A stretch of DNA of 7,990 nucleotides from an uncultured Lachnospiraceae bacterium (GCA_947594085.1 CANQEB010000098.1:1-7990); one strand, 5' to 3'; positions 1 to 5,999 are shown, numbered from the stretch's first letter. Program-made: numbers and translations. The notes: generated by a model from the sequence alone, not told the origin.

Positions 1-2
1 TG

Positions 3-374
3 CTTGAGACATGGTTTGCGAGCGTACTGGAAGGAAAGTTTGACAAGAAGGAGCAGGCGTTCATCCGGGAATGCTTCCGGAAGGGAGAGAAGAAGATGAT
101 CAGCGGATTCGAACAGATCGTAATCGAAGAACGAGAAAACGCGAAACAAGAGGGAATGGAACAAGGAATAAAACAAGGAATAAAGCAAGGAATAAAGCAA
201 GGAATAAAACAAGGGGCGTCGTCTGAGAGAGAACGCGGGATGCAGATTCTGATAGAATCCTGCAAAAAATTTGGACAGAATGTGGAAACAGCGATTGAAA
301 TAATTATACAAAATTATTCCCTTTCGCCAGAGGAGGCGAGGACTCTTGTGGCGCGGTACTGGACCGAAGACTGA
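3..374 (+). CDS. Rpn-family recombination-promoting nuclease / PD-(D/E)XK putative transposase, C-terminal part (5' end outside window)
   Basis: The reading frame is open from the window edge (position 3) to TGA at 372-374, so only the last 123 residues are seen. The catalytic PD-(D/E)XK core would lie upstream and is not visible. What remains is a charged helical tail (LETWFASVLEGKF, then FRKGEKK), a block of four-residue GIKQ repeats at 153-212, and a C-terminal segment with LIESCKKFGQ and SLSPEEARTLVARYW. By recall, this layout is typical of Rpn/YhgA-like nucleases in Lachnospiraceae. Rpn proteins are DNA endonucleases that promote RecA-independent recombination and, in Escherichia coli, act as antiphage toxins restrained by their own separately translated C-terminal domains. 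The family call rests on the tail alone; another coiled-coil protein with the same repeat type is possible. No clear terminator follows it. Confidence 0.6.
   Translation, partial: LETWFASVLEGKFDKKEQAFIRECFRKGEKKMISGFEQIVIEERENAKQEGMEQGIKQGIKQGIKQGIKQGASSERERGMQILIESCKKFGQNVETAIEIIIQNYSLSPEEARTLVARYWTED
81..89 (+). promoter_or_regulatory. Internal ribosome binding site for the nested Rpn C-terminal product
   Basis: AAGGGAGAG lies inside the parent reading frame, with its GGGAG core (83-87) eight bases before ATG 96. Strength and spacing match the sites in front of the other genes here (GGGAGG, AGGGGAG). It is the main sequence evidence for an internal start. Confidence 0.4.
96..374 (+). CDS. 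Candidate nested RpnS-like antitoxin, translated from an internal start (92 aa)
   Basis: Inside the Rpn frame, an ATG at 96 is preceded by a purine-rich AAGGGAGAG (81-89). Its GGGAG core (83-87) leaves an eight-base spacer, an efficient geometry in Firmicutes. Translation from here would give a 92-residue protein: a short N-terminal helix (ISGFEQIVIEERENAKQEG), one GMEQ and four GIKQ units, and the C-terminal domain. In E. coli, Rpn genes are known genes-within-genes: the short C-terminal product RpnS is made separately and blocks the toxic full-length RpnL, and its dimerising helix can carry four-residue repeats of variable number. The same three traits are visible here. Separate translation is inference, because the purine run also encodes Lys-Gly-Glu-Lys-Lys in the parent frame. 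Confidence 0.42.
   Translation: MISGFEQIVIEERENAKQEGMEQGIKQGIKQGIKQGIKQGASSERERGMQILIESCKKFGQNVETAIEIIIQNYSLSPEEARTLVARYWTED
153..212 (+). repeat. 12-bp in-frame tandem repeat, five units (GGAATAAARCAA)
   Basis: Five consecutive 12-base units: one diverged GGAATGGAACAA (153-164), then GGAATAAAACAA, GGAATAAAGCAA twice and GGAATAAAACAA (165-212). They encode GMEQ followed by four GIKQ. The last four differ only at one A/G wobble position. Because the unit is a multiple of three, copy-number change would lengthen or shorten the predicted helix without breaking the frame. Confidence 0.95.
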
Positions 375-509
375 CTTTTAAGATGGTTCTTTCTGAAGGG
401 CTTTCGTTCTGGCTGACAGACAGTCGGGCGGGAGCTCTTTTTATGTTTTCTTGAGGATGGGTAAATTTCTGCGGTATGGAAAATGCAAAGTGCAAAGCTG
501 ATATTTGTA

Positions 510-540
510 TTGACAAAAATGTGCTGGGGGGGGATATCAT
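510..540 (+). promoter_or_regulatory. Candidate sigma-A promoter with a G8 tract in the spacer
   Basis: A perfect -35 box TTGACA (510-515) is followed by a -10 candidate TATCAT (535-540, 5 of 6 matches) with a 19-base spacer, two bases longer than ideal. The spacer contains eight consecutive G (526-533), so gain or loss of G would directly change -35/-10 spacing. It lies 33 bases before the surface-protein ATG. The rest of the 375-572 gap shows no gene or convincing hairpin; a short T-run at 433-437 follows only a weak five-pair stem. Confidence 0.5.
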
Positions 541-572
541 CTAGGAAAAAGCAAAAAGGGAGGTTTTGGAAC

Positions 573-932
573 ATGAGACGGAAGCAAAGATGGATGCGGA
601 CGGTGCTGTTTCTGCTTTTTCTGTTTATCCTGACGCCGGGTGCGGCGAAGGTGCGGGCGGAGGAGGCGACTTCAGGACCGGACGCAACTCTGACGGTTTA
701 CAGCGAGGAGCATCCGGGTGGCGTGACGTATGGCGTTACTCTTTCCAATGAAAGTGGGGACTGGCTAGACTATATTGACCGAGGGAGTACGGCAACGCTT
801 CGGCTCAACAGGGATGTGACGGGCGGAATTAACTGTAGCCTGTATGATGCAAATCTCACTTTGGACATGAACGGGCATGCGGTGACGGGGAAAACAATCG
901 TAGCGGACTGTATGTTTTTGGTTCGGATATGA
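573..932 (+). CDS. N-terminal fragment of the surface protein (119 aa): signal peptide and start of the beta-helix region
   Basis: This is the only piece that would be made and exported with the sequence as written. Residues 1-9 are basic (RRKQRWMR), 10-24 hydrophobic, and a signal peptidase site is likely after VRA (27-29). The following segment (TLTVYSEEHPGG, STATLRLNRDVTGGI, LTLDMNGHAVTG) resembles the opening strands of extracellular beta-helix proteins. The last 14 or so residues (from KTIVADC) read out of frame after the missing G at 887-890. The stop TGA (930-932) overlaps the next ATG (929-931) as ATGA, a layout that can allow reinitiation. Confidence 0.7.
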   Translation: MRRKQRWMRTVLFLLFLFILTPGAAKVRAEEATSGPDATLTVYSEEHPGGVTYGVTLSNESGDWLDYIDRGSTATLRLNRDVTGGINCSLYDANLTLDMNGHAVTGKTIVADCMFLVRI

Positions 933-1849
933 AGCTGAAGCTCATGGACAGCGCGGGCGGCGGCAGTATCACTAAGGTCAGCATCTCAGACGAGTCCTTA
1001 GACGAATTTATTGACGGATGCACGGTGGAAGTAGAGAATGGTATTTACAAAGGGTCATTCGATTTGGAGGGAGACTGCAATGTGACAATCAACGGCGGAA
1101 CCTTTATGAAGTCGGGTTTGGAGAATAGCGGATCAGAGGGTATCTGGGTTCATAAAGGGACGCTGACAATCAACGGCGGAACTTTTTCCGGAAAAGGGGG
1201 CGTTGTTGTTGACGTGGATGCTTCAGGAAAATTGAATATAACGGGCGGAGAATTCGGGGGAGCTCTCGTATATCGTAAAGGAGATTCTTCTGAGAACGGA
1301 ATACAGCTCTCAGGCGGGAGCTTCTACGCGTCGTACCAAACCACTACGTTCTTTGCTGAGATTGAGGTGTACATAGAAGGGAAAGAAGAGGGAAAGAAGG
1401 CGCTGCTCGCGATGCTGGCCCCCGGATATACCTATGGCGGAGACTCGATTCATCTTGAATGTTTTCCGGAGGGATGTAGGATTATACAAGGGGAAGATTC
1501 TCCGCTCGTGATCGTGCCGGGTACACCTTCCCTGCCGGCCGAACGTGGGGGAAACAAGAATCCTGGCACGTCGGGGACATCCGACACGCCGGGCATGGCC
1601 TATACCATTAGCTTCGACGCAAACGGCGGCACGGCCGTCGGTACGACGCTGAAGCGCAAGACGGGCGAGAAGTACGGCACCATGCCGACGCCCACGCGCG
1701 ACGGTTACACGTTCGGGGGGGGGCTGGTACACAGCGAAGACCGGCGGCAGCAAGGTGACGGCCTCGACAGTGTTCAACGGCACGAAAAACACCAAGCTGT
1801 ACGCGCAGTGGACAAAGAACAGCAGTGGGAGCGGCAGCACCGGCTCTAA
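929..1849 (+). CDS. Middle fragment of the surface protein (306 aa): beta-helix-like repeats and first half of the InlB repeat
   Basis: This frame continues the surface protein from MKLKLMDSAGGGS. It shows glycine-rich strand-turn repeats (VTINGGTF, LTINGGTF, LNITGGEFGG, IQLSGGSFY) expected of a right-handed beta-helix, a Pro/Gly/Thr-rich linker (GTPSLPAERGG, PGTSGTSDTPG), then YTISFDANGGTAV and TRDGYTFGG, the first half of an InlB/Listeria-Bacteroides repeat. After the G9 tract (1715-1723) the remaining 42 or so residues are out of frame (RRQQGDG, EQQWERQHRL). In-frame codons run upstream of ATG 929 (SGLYVFGSD), so this ATG is not the natural start. Any product made here would lack a signal peptide. 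Confidence 0.6.
   Translation: MKLKLMDSAGGGSITKVSISDESLDEFIDGCTVEVENGIYKGSFDLEGDCNVTINGGTFMKSGLENSGSEGIWVHKGTLTINGGTFSGKGGVVVDVDASGKLNITGGEFGGALVYRKGDSSENGIQLSGGSFYASYQTTTFFAEIEVYIEGKEEGKKALLAMLAPGYTYGGDSIHLECFPEGCRIIQGEDSPLVIVPGTPSLPAERGGNKNPGTSGTSDTPGMAYTISFDANGGTAVGTTLKRKTGEKYGTMPTPTRDGYTFGGGLVHSEDRRQQGDGLDSVQRHEKHQAVRAVDKEQQWERQHRL
1083..1182 (+). repeat. 19-bp direct repeat pair in the beta-helix region
   Basis: TGACAATCAACGGCGGAAC occurs at 1083-1101 and again at 1164-1182, exactly 81 bases (27 codons) apart. It encodes the TINGGTF motif of consecutive beta-helix rungs. Recombination between the copies would remove one 27-residue unit in frame. Confidence 0.9.
1715..1723 (+). repeat. 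G9 homopolymer at the second frameshift of the surface-protein gene
   Basis: Nine consecutive G interrupt the InlB repeat between the Phe of GYTF and WYTAKTGG. Eight or five G would keep the frame; nine breaks it. Tracts of this length are prone to replication slippage. Confidence 0.9.
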
Positions 1850-2561
1850 GGAGAGCCCGAAGCTGAGCAAGACGAAGCTGAGCCTCACGGTCGGCAAGAA
1901 GGCGACGCTCAAGGTAATGAACGCGCAGGGAAAAGTGACGTGGAAGAGCTCGAACAAAAGCGTAGCTGCTGTGAAGAACGGCAAAGTCACCGCGAAAAAG
2001 AAAGGGACGGCGAAGATCACTGCGACGGTGCGTGGAAAGAAGCTGACCTGCAAGGTAACGGTAAAAGCGAAGACCGGCAAGGAGACGGGAGCGAAGGCGA
2101 AGTACAGTGGCTCCTACCTGAAGGTTGGAACGGACATACCGGCAGGGACATATGTGCTCATGGCGAAGGGCAAGGATCTGAGCACATATACGATCAGCAA
2201 GGATGCGGATGGCCAGAGTACTGTGTCATCGGGGTCGTTTTTCGGCAACATGTATATGAAGCTGACAAAGGGACAGTACCTGAATATGGAATCGTGCTAT
2301 ACAGTGCCGGAGAAACAGGCAAAGCCGGACACAAAGAAGAGCGGGGTATTCAAGGTCGGGAAGGACGTTACGGCCGGGACGCATAAGCTTGTATCAACAG
2401 CAGTGGCAGGCGGTGAGGGCAGATATCATGTGTACAGCAGCCTGAACGCGCTGATGACCGATGAGGTTGAGATCGGCGACATGAAGGAGATTGAGGGAAG
2501 CATGAGCGTGACACTGAAGAAAGGGCAGTACCTTCAGACGATAGACTGCAGGTTCGAATAA
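1722..2561 (+). CDS. C-terminal fragment of the surface protein: end of InlB repeat, Big_2 domain, duplicated C-terminal module
   Basis: The frame resumes at GGC 1722 with WYTAKTGGSK and NTKLYAQW, completing the InlB repeat. The first possible start in it is GTG 1755, with no ribosome binding site, so independent translation is unlikely. Next comes a Ser/Gly linker (SSGSGSTGS) and a lysine-rich Big_2 domain (LSLTVGKKATLKV, VTWKSSNKSVAAVKNGKV, KGTAKITATVRGK), an Ig-like fold common in surface adhesins. The last 150 residues hold two imperfect copies of one module: YLKVGTDIPAGTYVL ending LTKGQYLNMESC, and VFKVGKDVTAGTHKL ending LKKGQYLQTIDC. I do not know a function for that module. The frame ends at TAA 2559-2561. 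Confidence 0.7.
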   Translation, partial: GWYTAKTGGSKVTASTVFNGTKNTKLYAQWTKNSSGSGSTGSKESPKLSKTKLSLTVGKKATLKVMNAQGKVTWKSSNKSVAAVKNGKVTAKKKGTAKITATVRGKKLTCKVTVKAKTGKETGAKAKYSGSYLKVGTDIPAGTYVLMAKGKDLSTYTISKDADGQSTVSSGSFFGNMYMKLTKGQYLNMESCYTVPEKQAKPDTKKSGVFKVGKDVTAGTHKLVSTAVAGGEGRYHVYSSLNALMTDEVEIGDMKEIEGSMSVTLKKGQYLQTIDCRFE

Positions 2562-2698
2562 TAATAAGAGTTGCATATTTTCAATTAAGTAGTAGGACAT
2601 CAACTTCATGTGGCTCTTAACCGGACGGGAACCCATCTGTTTGAAATAAAAAGTGCATAGAAAAGAGAGGAAATGGCAAAAGCTTATTAAAGTACGTC

Positions 2699-2745
2699 AA
2701 AAATCCGGGGAACTTTCTGGAATCAGAGAAGTCTCCGAATTTTTT
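2699..2745. terminator. Bidirectional intrinsic terminator between converging genes
   Basis: An interrupted stem pairs AAATCCGGGGAACTTTCT (2701-2718) with AGAGAAGTCTCCGAATTT (2725-2742) around the loop GGAATC, with one internal mismatch, one wobble and small bulges. Six T (2740-2745) follow on the plus strand and five A (2699-2703) give a T-run on the minus strand, so it can stop both the surface-protein gene and the ABC exporter. The rest of 2562-2842 has no gene: GAGAGG before ATG 2673 opens only five codons, and a short GAGCG/CGCTC stem lies near 2756. Confidence 0.6.
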
Positions 2746-2842
2746 GACTATAATGAGCGAGGGCGCCGCTCAATCATCCAATTTTGATGATTCTGCGACA
2801 CCCTCAGGAGAAAACAATTATAGACTACTTGGAAGGATTATT

Positions 2843-4648
2843 TTACTTCAGAATTCCCAGCGCCATGTCCCGGAAGATGCCGGGCGTGGCTTCCAGTTCA
2901 TCATATTTGCCCTTCTGGACGATCTGTCCCTTGTCCATGACGATGATTTCGTCACAGTTCTTTAATGTGGTCAGGCGGTGTGCGATTGAGATCACGGTCG
3001 TGCCGTATTCTCCCTTTAGTTTTTCGATTTCATGTTGGATCAACTTTTCTGAGGTGTTGTCCAGCGCGGAAGTTGCCTCGTCGAGAATCAGGATCCGGGG
3101 TTTGCGCAGAAAGATGCGTGCCAAAGCGATTCTCTGCCTCTGGCCGCCGGAGAGATTGGACCCTCCTTCCGCGATCTGAAATTCATATCCGCCGGGGAAT
3201 CGCTCGATGTCGGAGGCGATGTTTGCCCTTCGTGCGGCACCTTTCACTTCCGCCAAAGAAACCTCATGCTTCATTCCGTAACAAATATTGTTGTATACGG
3301 TATCCGCGATCAGGAACGGAGTCTGCGGTACGAGCGCAACGTTCTCGGCGAGGGTCGTCCGCGAAAGAGTGGACAGCGCCTGACCGCCCAGAAAGATCTC
3401 TCCTTGCGCCTGTTCGAGTTTGTCAATGATCTTGATCAGCGTGGATTTGCCGCAGCCGCTGGGCCCTGCGACACCGAGAAAGGTTCCGGCAGGGATTTCC
3501 AGATCGATATTGTTGAGGATCGGACGATCCGGCTTTTCCGGATAGGCGAAACTTACCCCTCGGATCCGTATATCGTTGGCGGTAGGAGTTGGCTGACGCT
3601 CGGTTGTGTTTTGCACAACGGCTTGGTCTGAGTCGGCAGCTGCATCAGGCAGATAGGAAAAATCCACCGGCAGGTCCAACAGCCGGAAATAGTCGTTTGC
3701 GAGGACGACGCACTCTGAGAACTCATCCAAAATTCGGTGCAGCTCGCGCAGCGGTCCGGTCAGCTGTGTGAAGCAGAGATAGGCTGTGAGCACCGTGCCG
3801 ATGGAGATGATTCCGTGTGAAGCCAGCAGAACGGAGATGCCAATGACAAGGACGCTGAAGACGGCCTCGTTGATGAATTTCAGGCAGTCGTAGAACGCCA
3901 TCGCGTTGTGGTGGCGCATTTCCTTTCTGCGGAGTTGCTCGGAGCGGCTGAGAATACGCGCCTCCTCCGTCTGTGCGCTGTCAAGCGTTCGGATTGTCTC
4001 GATGCCGCCGAGAAGCTCGACCATTGTGCCGTCCATGTCGGCGCGCGTTTCCATGAGTTCGACGCGGATTCCCTTTTGGGTGCTGATCTGACGGAACACG
4101 AGGAAGGTGCCGACTGGAATCACCAGGACGACAAGACAGGCGACCGGCAACGGAAGGCGCAGAAAGATCGTCACAATCGCGGCCAGTCCGGTGGTGACGG
4201 CTGGGGCAAAATCCATGAATAGCAGCTTGATCAGCTTGACGGTTCCCTCGAGACTTCGATTCAACCGTCCATGGATGTTTCCGGTCATATGGTTCCGGAA
4301 ATAGGACAGCGGAGCCTTAAGCAGGGAAGCCGCCGCTTTCTGGCGCGCAGTCTTCTCCGCCTGCGTTGCTGTGTCCTCGACGATCAGCCTGCGTATCACC
4401 TTTATGATTTCATTGACAACATTTACCAGAAGGATTAAGAGAAGCACCGGGAGAACCGATGGGAATGTGACATTCTGGTCAGCCAAGATGTGGTCGGTCA
4501 GGTACCCGACCGCGAGTGGAGTGAGCTGGCTCAAAACAGCTGAGATCACCAGAATTACCAGAATCCAAAGGAAACGTAGCTTTTGCCTTGAAGGCAGTAG
4601 ATCAAATATATTTTTCCAAATCTTTTTAGCAGGTATTCTTTTGTCCAT
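2843..4648 (-). CDS. ABC exporter half-transporter, fused membrane and ATPase domains (601 aa)
   Basis: ATG (complement of 4646-4648) follows AAAGGA with an 11-base gap. Residues 1-320 form an exporter-type membrane domain with hydrophobic stretches near 26-50, 63-85, 145-185 and 258-298. Residues 360-601 form the ATPase: Walker A GPSGCGKST (395-403), Q-loop VPQTPF (Q442), signature LSGGQRQR (499-506), Walker B ILILDEAT (519-526) and H-loop H557 in SIAHRLT. All catalytic residues are present and the length is usual for a half-transporter, so it should dimerise in the cytoplasmic membrane and export a substrate using ATP. There is no peptidase C39 domain. It has no same-strand partner here, so a homodimer, or a partner outside the window, is inferred. 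The substrate (drug, lipid or peptide) cannot be told. Confidence 0.93.
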   Translation of the reverse strand: MDKRIPAKKIWKNIFDLLPSRQKLRFLWILVILVISAVLSQLTPLAVGYLTDHILADQNVTFPSVLPVLLLILLVNVVNEIIKVIRRLIVEDTATQAEKTARQKAAASLLKAPLSYFRNHMTGNIHGRLNRSLEGTVKLIKLLFMDFAPAVTTGLAAIVTIFLRLPLPVACLVVLVIPVGTFLVFRQISTQKGIRVELMETRADMDGTMVELLGGIETIRTLDSAQTEEARILSRSEQLRRKEMRHHNAMAFYDCLKFINEAVFSVLVIGISVLLASHGIISIGTVLTAYLCFTQLTGPLRELHRILDEFSECVVLANDYFRLLDLPVDFSYLPDAAADSDQAVVQNTTERQPTPTANDIRIRGVSFAYPEKPDRPILNNIDLEIPAGTFLGVAGPSGCGKSTLIKIIDKLEQAQGEIFLGGQALSTLSRTTLAENVALVPQTPFLIADTVYNNICYGMKHEVSLAEVKGAARRANIASDIERFPGGYEFQIAEGGSNLSGGQRQRIALARIFLRKPRILILDEATSALDNTSEKLIQHEIEKLKGEYGTTVISIAHRLTTLKNCDEIIVMDKGQIVQKGKYDELEATPGIFRDMALGILK

Positions 4649-4708
4649 AACGGAAGATGTCCTTTCGGAGTTGCAAATCCGCTGATGCGGGGCATAATTG
4701 CCACGAAT

Positions 4709-4737
4709 AGTTTACCATATAATTGAAAACGTGGAAA
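4709..4737 (-). promoter_or_regulatory. Candidate sigma-A promoter for the ABC exporter
   Basis: On the minus strand, TTTCCA (4732-4737) and TAAACT (4709-4714) are 17 bases apart, each matching 4 of 6 consensus bases. A TGG just before the -10 box gives an extended -10 element. It lies about 60 bases before the exporter start, divergent from the next gene's promoter. Confidence 0.42.
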
Positions 4738-4756
4738 CAATATGTTTTGCTTTTTC

Positions 4757-4785
4757 TTGCAGAATCGTTTTATATGCGGTAAAAT
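4757..4785 (+). promoter_or_regulatory. Candidate sigma-A promoter for the cell-wall-binding protein
   Basis: TTGCAG (4757-4762, 3 of 6) and TAAAAT (4780-4785, 5 of 6) are separated by exactly 17 bases, about 50 bases before ATG 4836. Confidence 0.5.
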
Positions 4786-4835
4786 AGGGGTGCGATTCAA
4801 AGAAAATAGTGCATGAAACATAGGGGAGATAAAGT

Positions 4836-5963
4836 ATGAAGATGAACAGAATAGCGAGAAGGATTTTTTTATTTGCATTTCTTTTGATGCTTGGAATGCC
4901 TTACCGGGCGAATGCAGCGACTTATACTTGGAAGTGGACTGAGGACGGTGAGCTGCAGTGCTACAAAAATGAGACGAAGCTTGTGAGGAACAAATGGGTC
5001 AATGGCAGGCATTTGAATGCAAACGGCTATATGGACCGCAATACGTGGGTTAAGAAGGATGGTATCGACGTTTTCGTCAGAAATGACGGGAAAGTGGTCA
5101 AAAAGTTAAAAAATGGCTGGCAGAACATAAAGGGGAAATATTATTTTTACACCAAGTCAGGTGAGCTGATGACTGGCTGGATCAAGTACAAGAACAAAAT
5201 GTATTATGCAGATCCGTTGACGAAGGCGCGAGTGACAGGATTAAATAATATCAAGGAAAGGTTTTACTGCTTTTCGTCGAATGGTGTATTGAAAACGAAT
5301 AAGAAATTTACATACAAAGGGAAAGAATACATAGCCGATGCACGGGGCGTATGCACACCTGTCCTTGATGAGAGTTCGCCCAGCGCGGATCTGCTGTTTT
5401 TCCTGACATTCGAATCTGGTTCGGAGGCTTATAATCAGACTGGGGGCGACCATGGTAACGCTTGTGGGGCATATCAGTTTGACAATCGGTATTCTCTGCT
5501 GCCGTTTGTGAAATATGCATATGCGCAGAACCCGCTTATCTGCAAGGAATTTAAGAAATATGCGTCTTATACAAACGGGACAAAGCTAAAGAGTAACACA
5601 GGATTTTATAGGGCGTGGAATACGATCTATATGCGGGCTCCGGCTTATTTTGCGCAGCTGCAGGATAGTTACGCAAAAAGTGAATACTATGATCCGGTAG
5701 AGCGGATGCTATCTCTTGCCGGTATTGATCTTGCAAGCCGTCCCGACGTTGTAAAAGGTGCGGTGTACAGCTATTCCATTCAACACGGACAGATGTCAGC
5801 AGTCAATGCAGTGAAGGCATGTAAGGTGAAAAACACGATGAAGGATGAGGTGTTCCTGAAAAGATTGTATGCATATCGAATGAAGAGCTTCCCGCTCTAC
5901 AAGAGCAGATACTATTCAGAGCTGGCTCTGGCCTTGAGCAAGCTACGGGCTGCGTCAAAGTGA
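4836..5963 (+). CDS. Secreted protein with cell-wall-binding-like repeats and a putative lysozyme-like C-terminal domain (375 aa)
   Basis: ATG 4836 follows AGGGGAG (4822-4828) with a seven-base gap. Residues 1-28 are a signal peptide (NRIARRI, hydrophobic core, cleavage near ANA-AT). Residues 30-175 hold aromatic/glycine repeats of the choline/glucan-binding type (NKWVNGRHLNANGYM, NGWQNIKGKYYFYTKSGELM, TGWIKYKNKMYYAD, ERFYCFSSNGVL), which usually tether proteins to wall polymers. Residues 184-375 form a separate domain with FESGSEAYNQTGGD (193-205) and NACGAYQFDNRYSLLPF (208-224), then VKGAVYSYSIQHGQ (306-319). The Glu followed by a G-A-Y-Q-F-D motif and the IQHG motif resemble lysozyme-like or chitosanase-like muramidases, which suggests peptidoglycan cleavage with E193 as a candidate acid. 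That activity is inference; the wall-binding part is surer. Confidence 0.75.
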   Translation: MKMNRIARRIFLFAFLLMLGMPYRANAATYTWKWTEDGELQCYKNETKLVRNKWVNGRHLNANGYMDRNTWVKKDGIDVFVRNDGKVVKKLKNGWQNIKGKYYFYTKSGELMTGWIKYKNKMYYADPLTKARVTGLNNIKERFYCFSSNGVLKTNKKFTYKGKEYIADARGVCTPVLDESSPSADLLFFLTFESGSEAYNQTGGDHGNACGAYQFDNRYSLLPFVKYAYAQNPLICKEFKKYASYTNGTKLKSNTGFYRAWNTIYMRAPAYFAQLQDSYAKSEYYDPVERMLSLAGIDLASRPDVVKGAVYSYSIQHGQMSAVNAVKACKVKNTMKDEVFLKRLYAYRMKSFPLYKSRYYSELALALSKLRAASK

Positions 5964-5999
5964 TAGCTTGCAATGATTTAACGCACAGAGAAGAGAGCA

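Larger units (their letters stand above)
573..2561 (+). pseudogene. Secreted mosaic surface protein, interrupted by two single-base frameshifts (intact length about 662 aa)
   Basis: ATG 573 follows GGGAGG (558-563) with a nine-base gap. The reconstructed protein has a signal peptide (MRRKQRWMRT, hydrophobic core, cleavage near VRA-EE at residue 29), a beta-helix-like region with TINGGTF, NITGGEF and LSGGSFY motifs, an InlB/Listeria-Bacteroides repeat (YTISFDANGGT to NTKLYAQW), a Big_2 bacterial Ig-like domain (about residues 430-497), and two copies of a C-terminal module. There is no LPXTG motif or SLH domain, so how it is held at the surface is unknown. As sequenced, the frame is lost near 887-890, where one base appears missing (G4; G5 restores VTGENNRSGLYVFG), and again at 1715-1723, where one base appears extra (G9; G8 restores FGGGWYTAKTGG). 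The errors cancel in phase, but stops at 930 and 1847 prevent read-through. It may be decayed, phase-variable or mis-sequenced. Confidence 0.8.

Noticed and set aside
153..212. Repeat block considered as a CRISPR array
   Set aside because: The units are 12 bases, directly adjacent with no spacers, and encode a regular peptide in frame.
405..437. Possible intrinsic terminator after the Rpn gene
   Set aside because: CTGAC/GTCGG gives only five pairs including a wobble, and the T-run (433-437) is not directly next to the stem.
1310..2080. A 256-codon minus-strand open frame
   Set aside because: It lies opposite the InlB and Big_2 coding region, has no ribosome binding site, and its composition (runs of Phe, Val, Leu, Arg) mirrors the lysine- and glutamate-rich plus strand.
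2575..2640. Possible remnant of a mobile element (minus-strand codons for GSRPVKSHMKL)
   Set aside because: No inverted repeats, target duplication or recognisable transposase motif could be shown.
2661..2690. GAGAGG followed by ATG 2673 and five codons (MAKAY, stop) before the terminator, like a leader peptide and attenuator
   Set aside because: No plus-strand gene follows for it to control; the next gene is on the opposite strand, so the resemblance is probably chance.
2965..3429. A 154-codon plus-strand open frame
   Set aside because: It is antisense to the conserved ATPase domain of the ABC exporter and resembles no protein; its Arg/Ser-rich composition is typical of a shadow frame.
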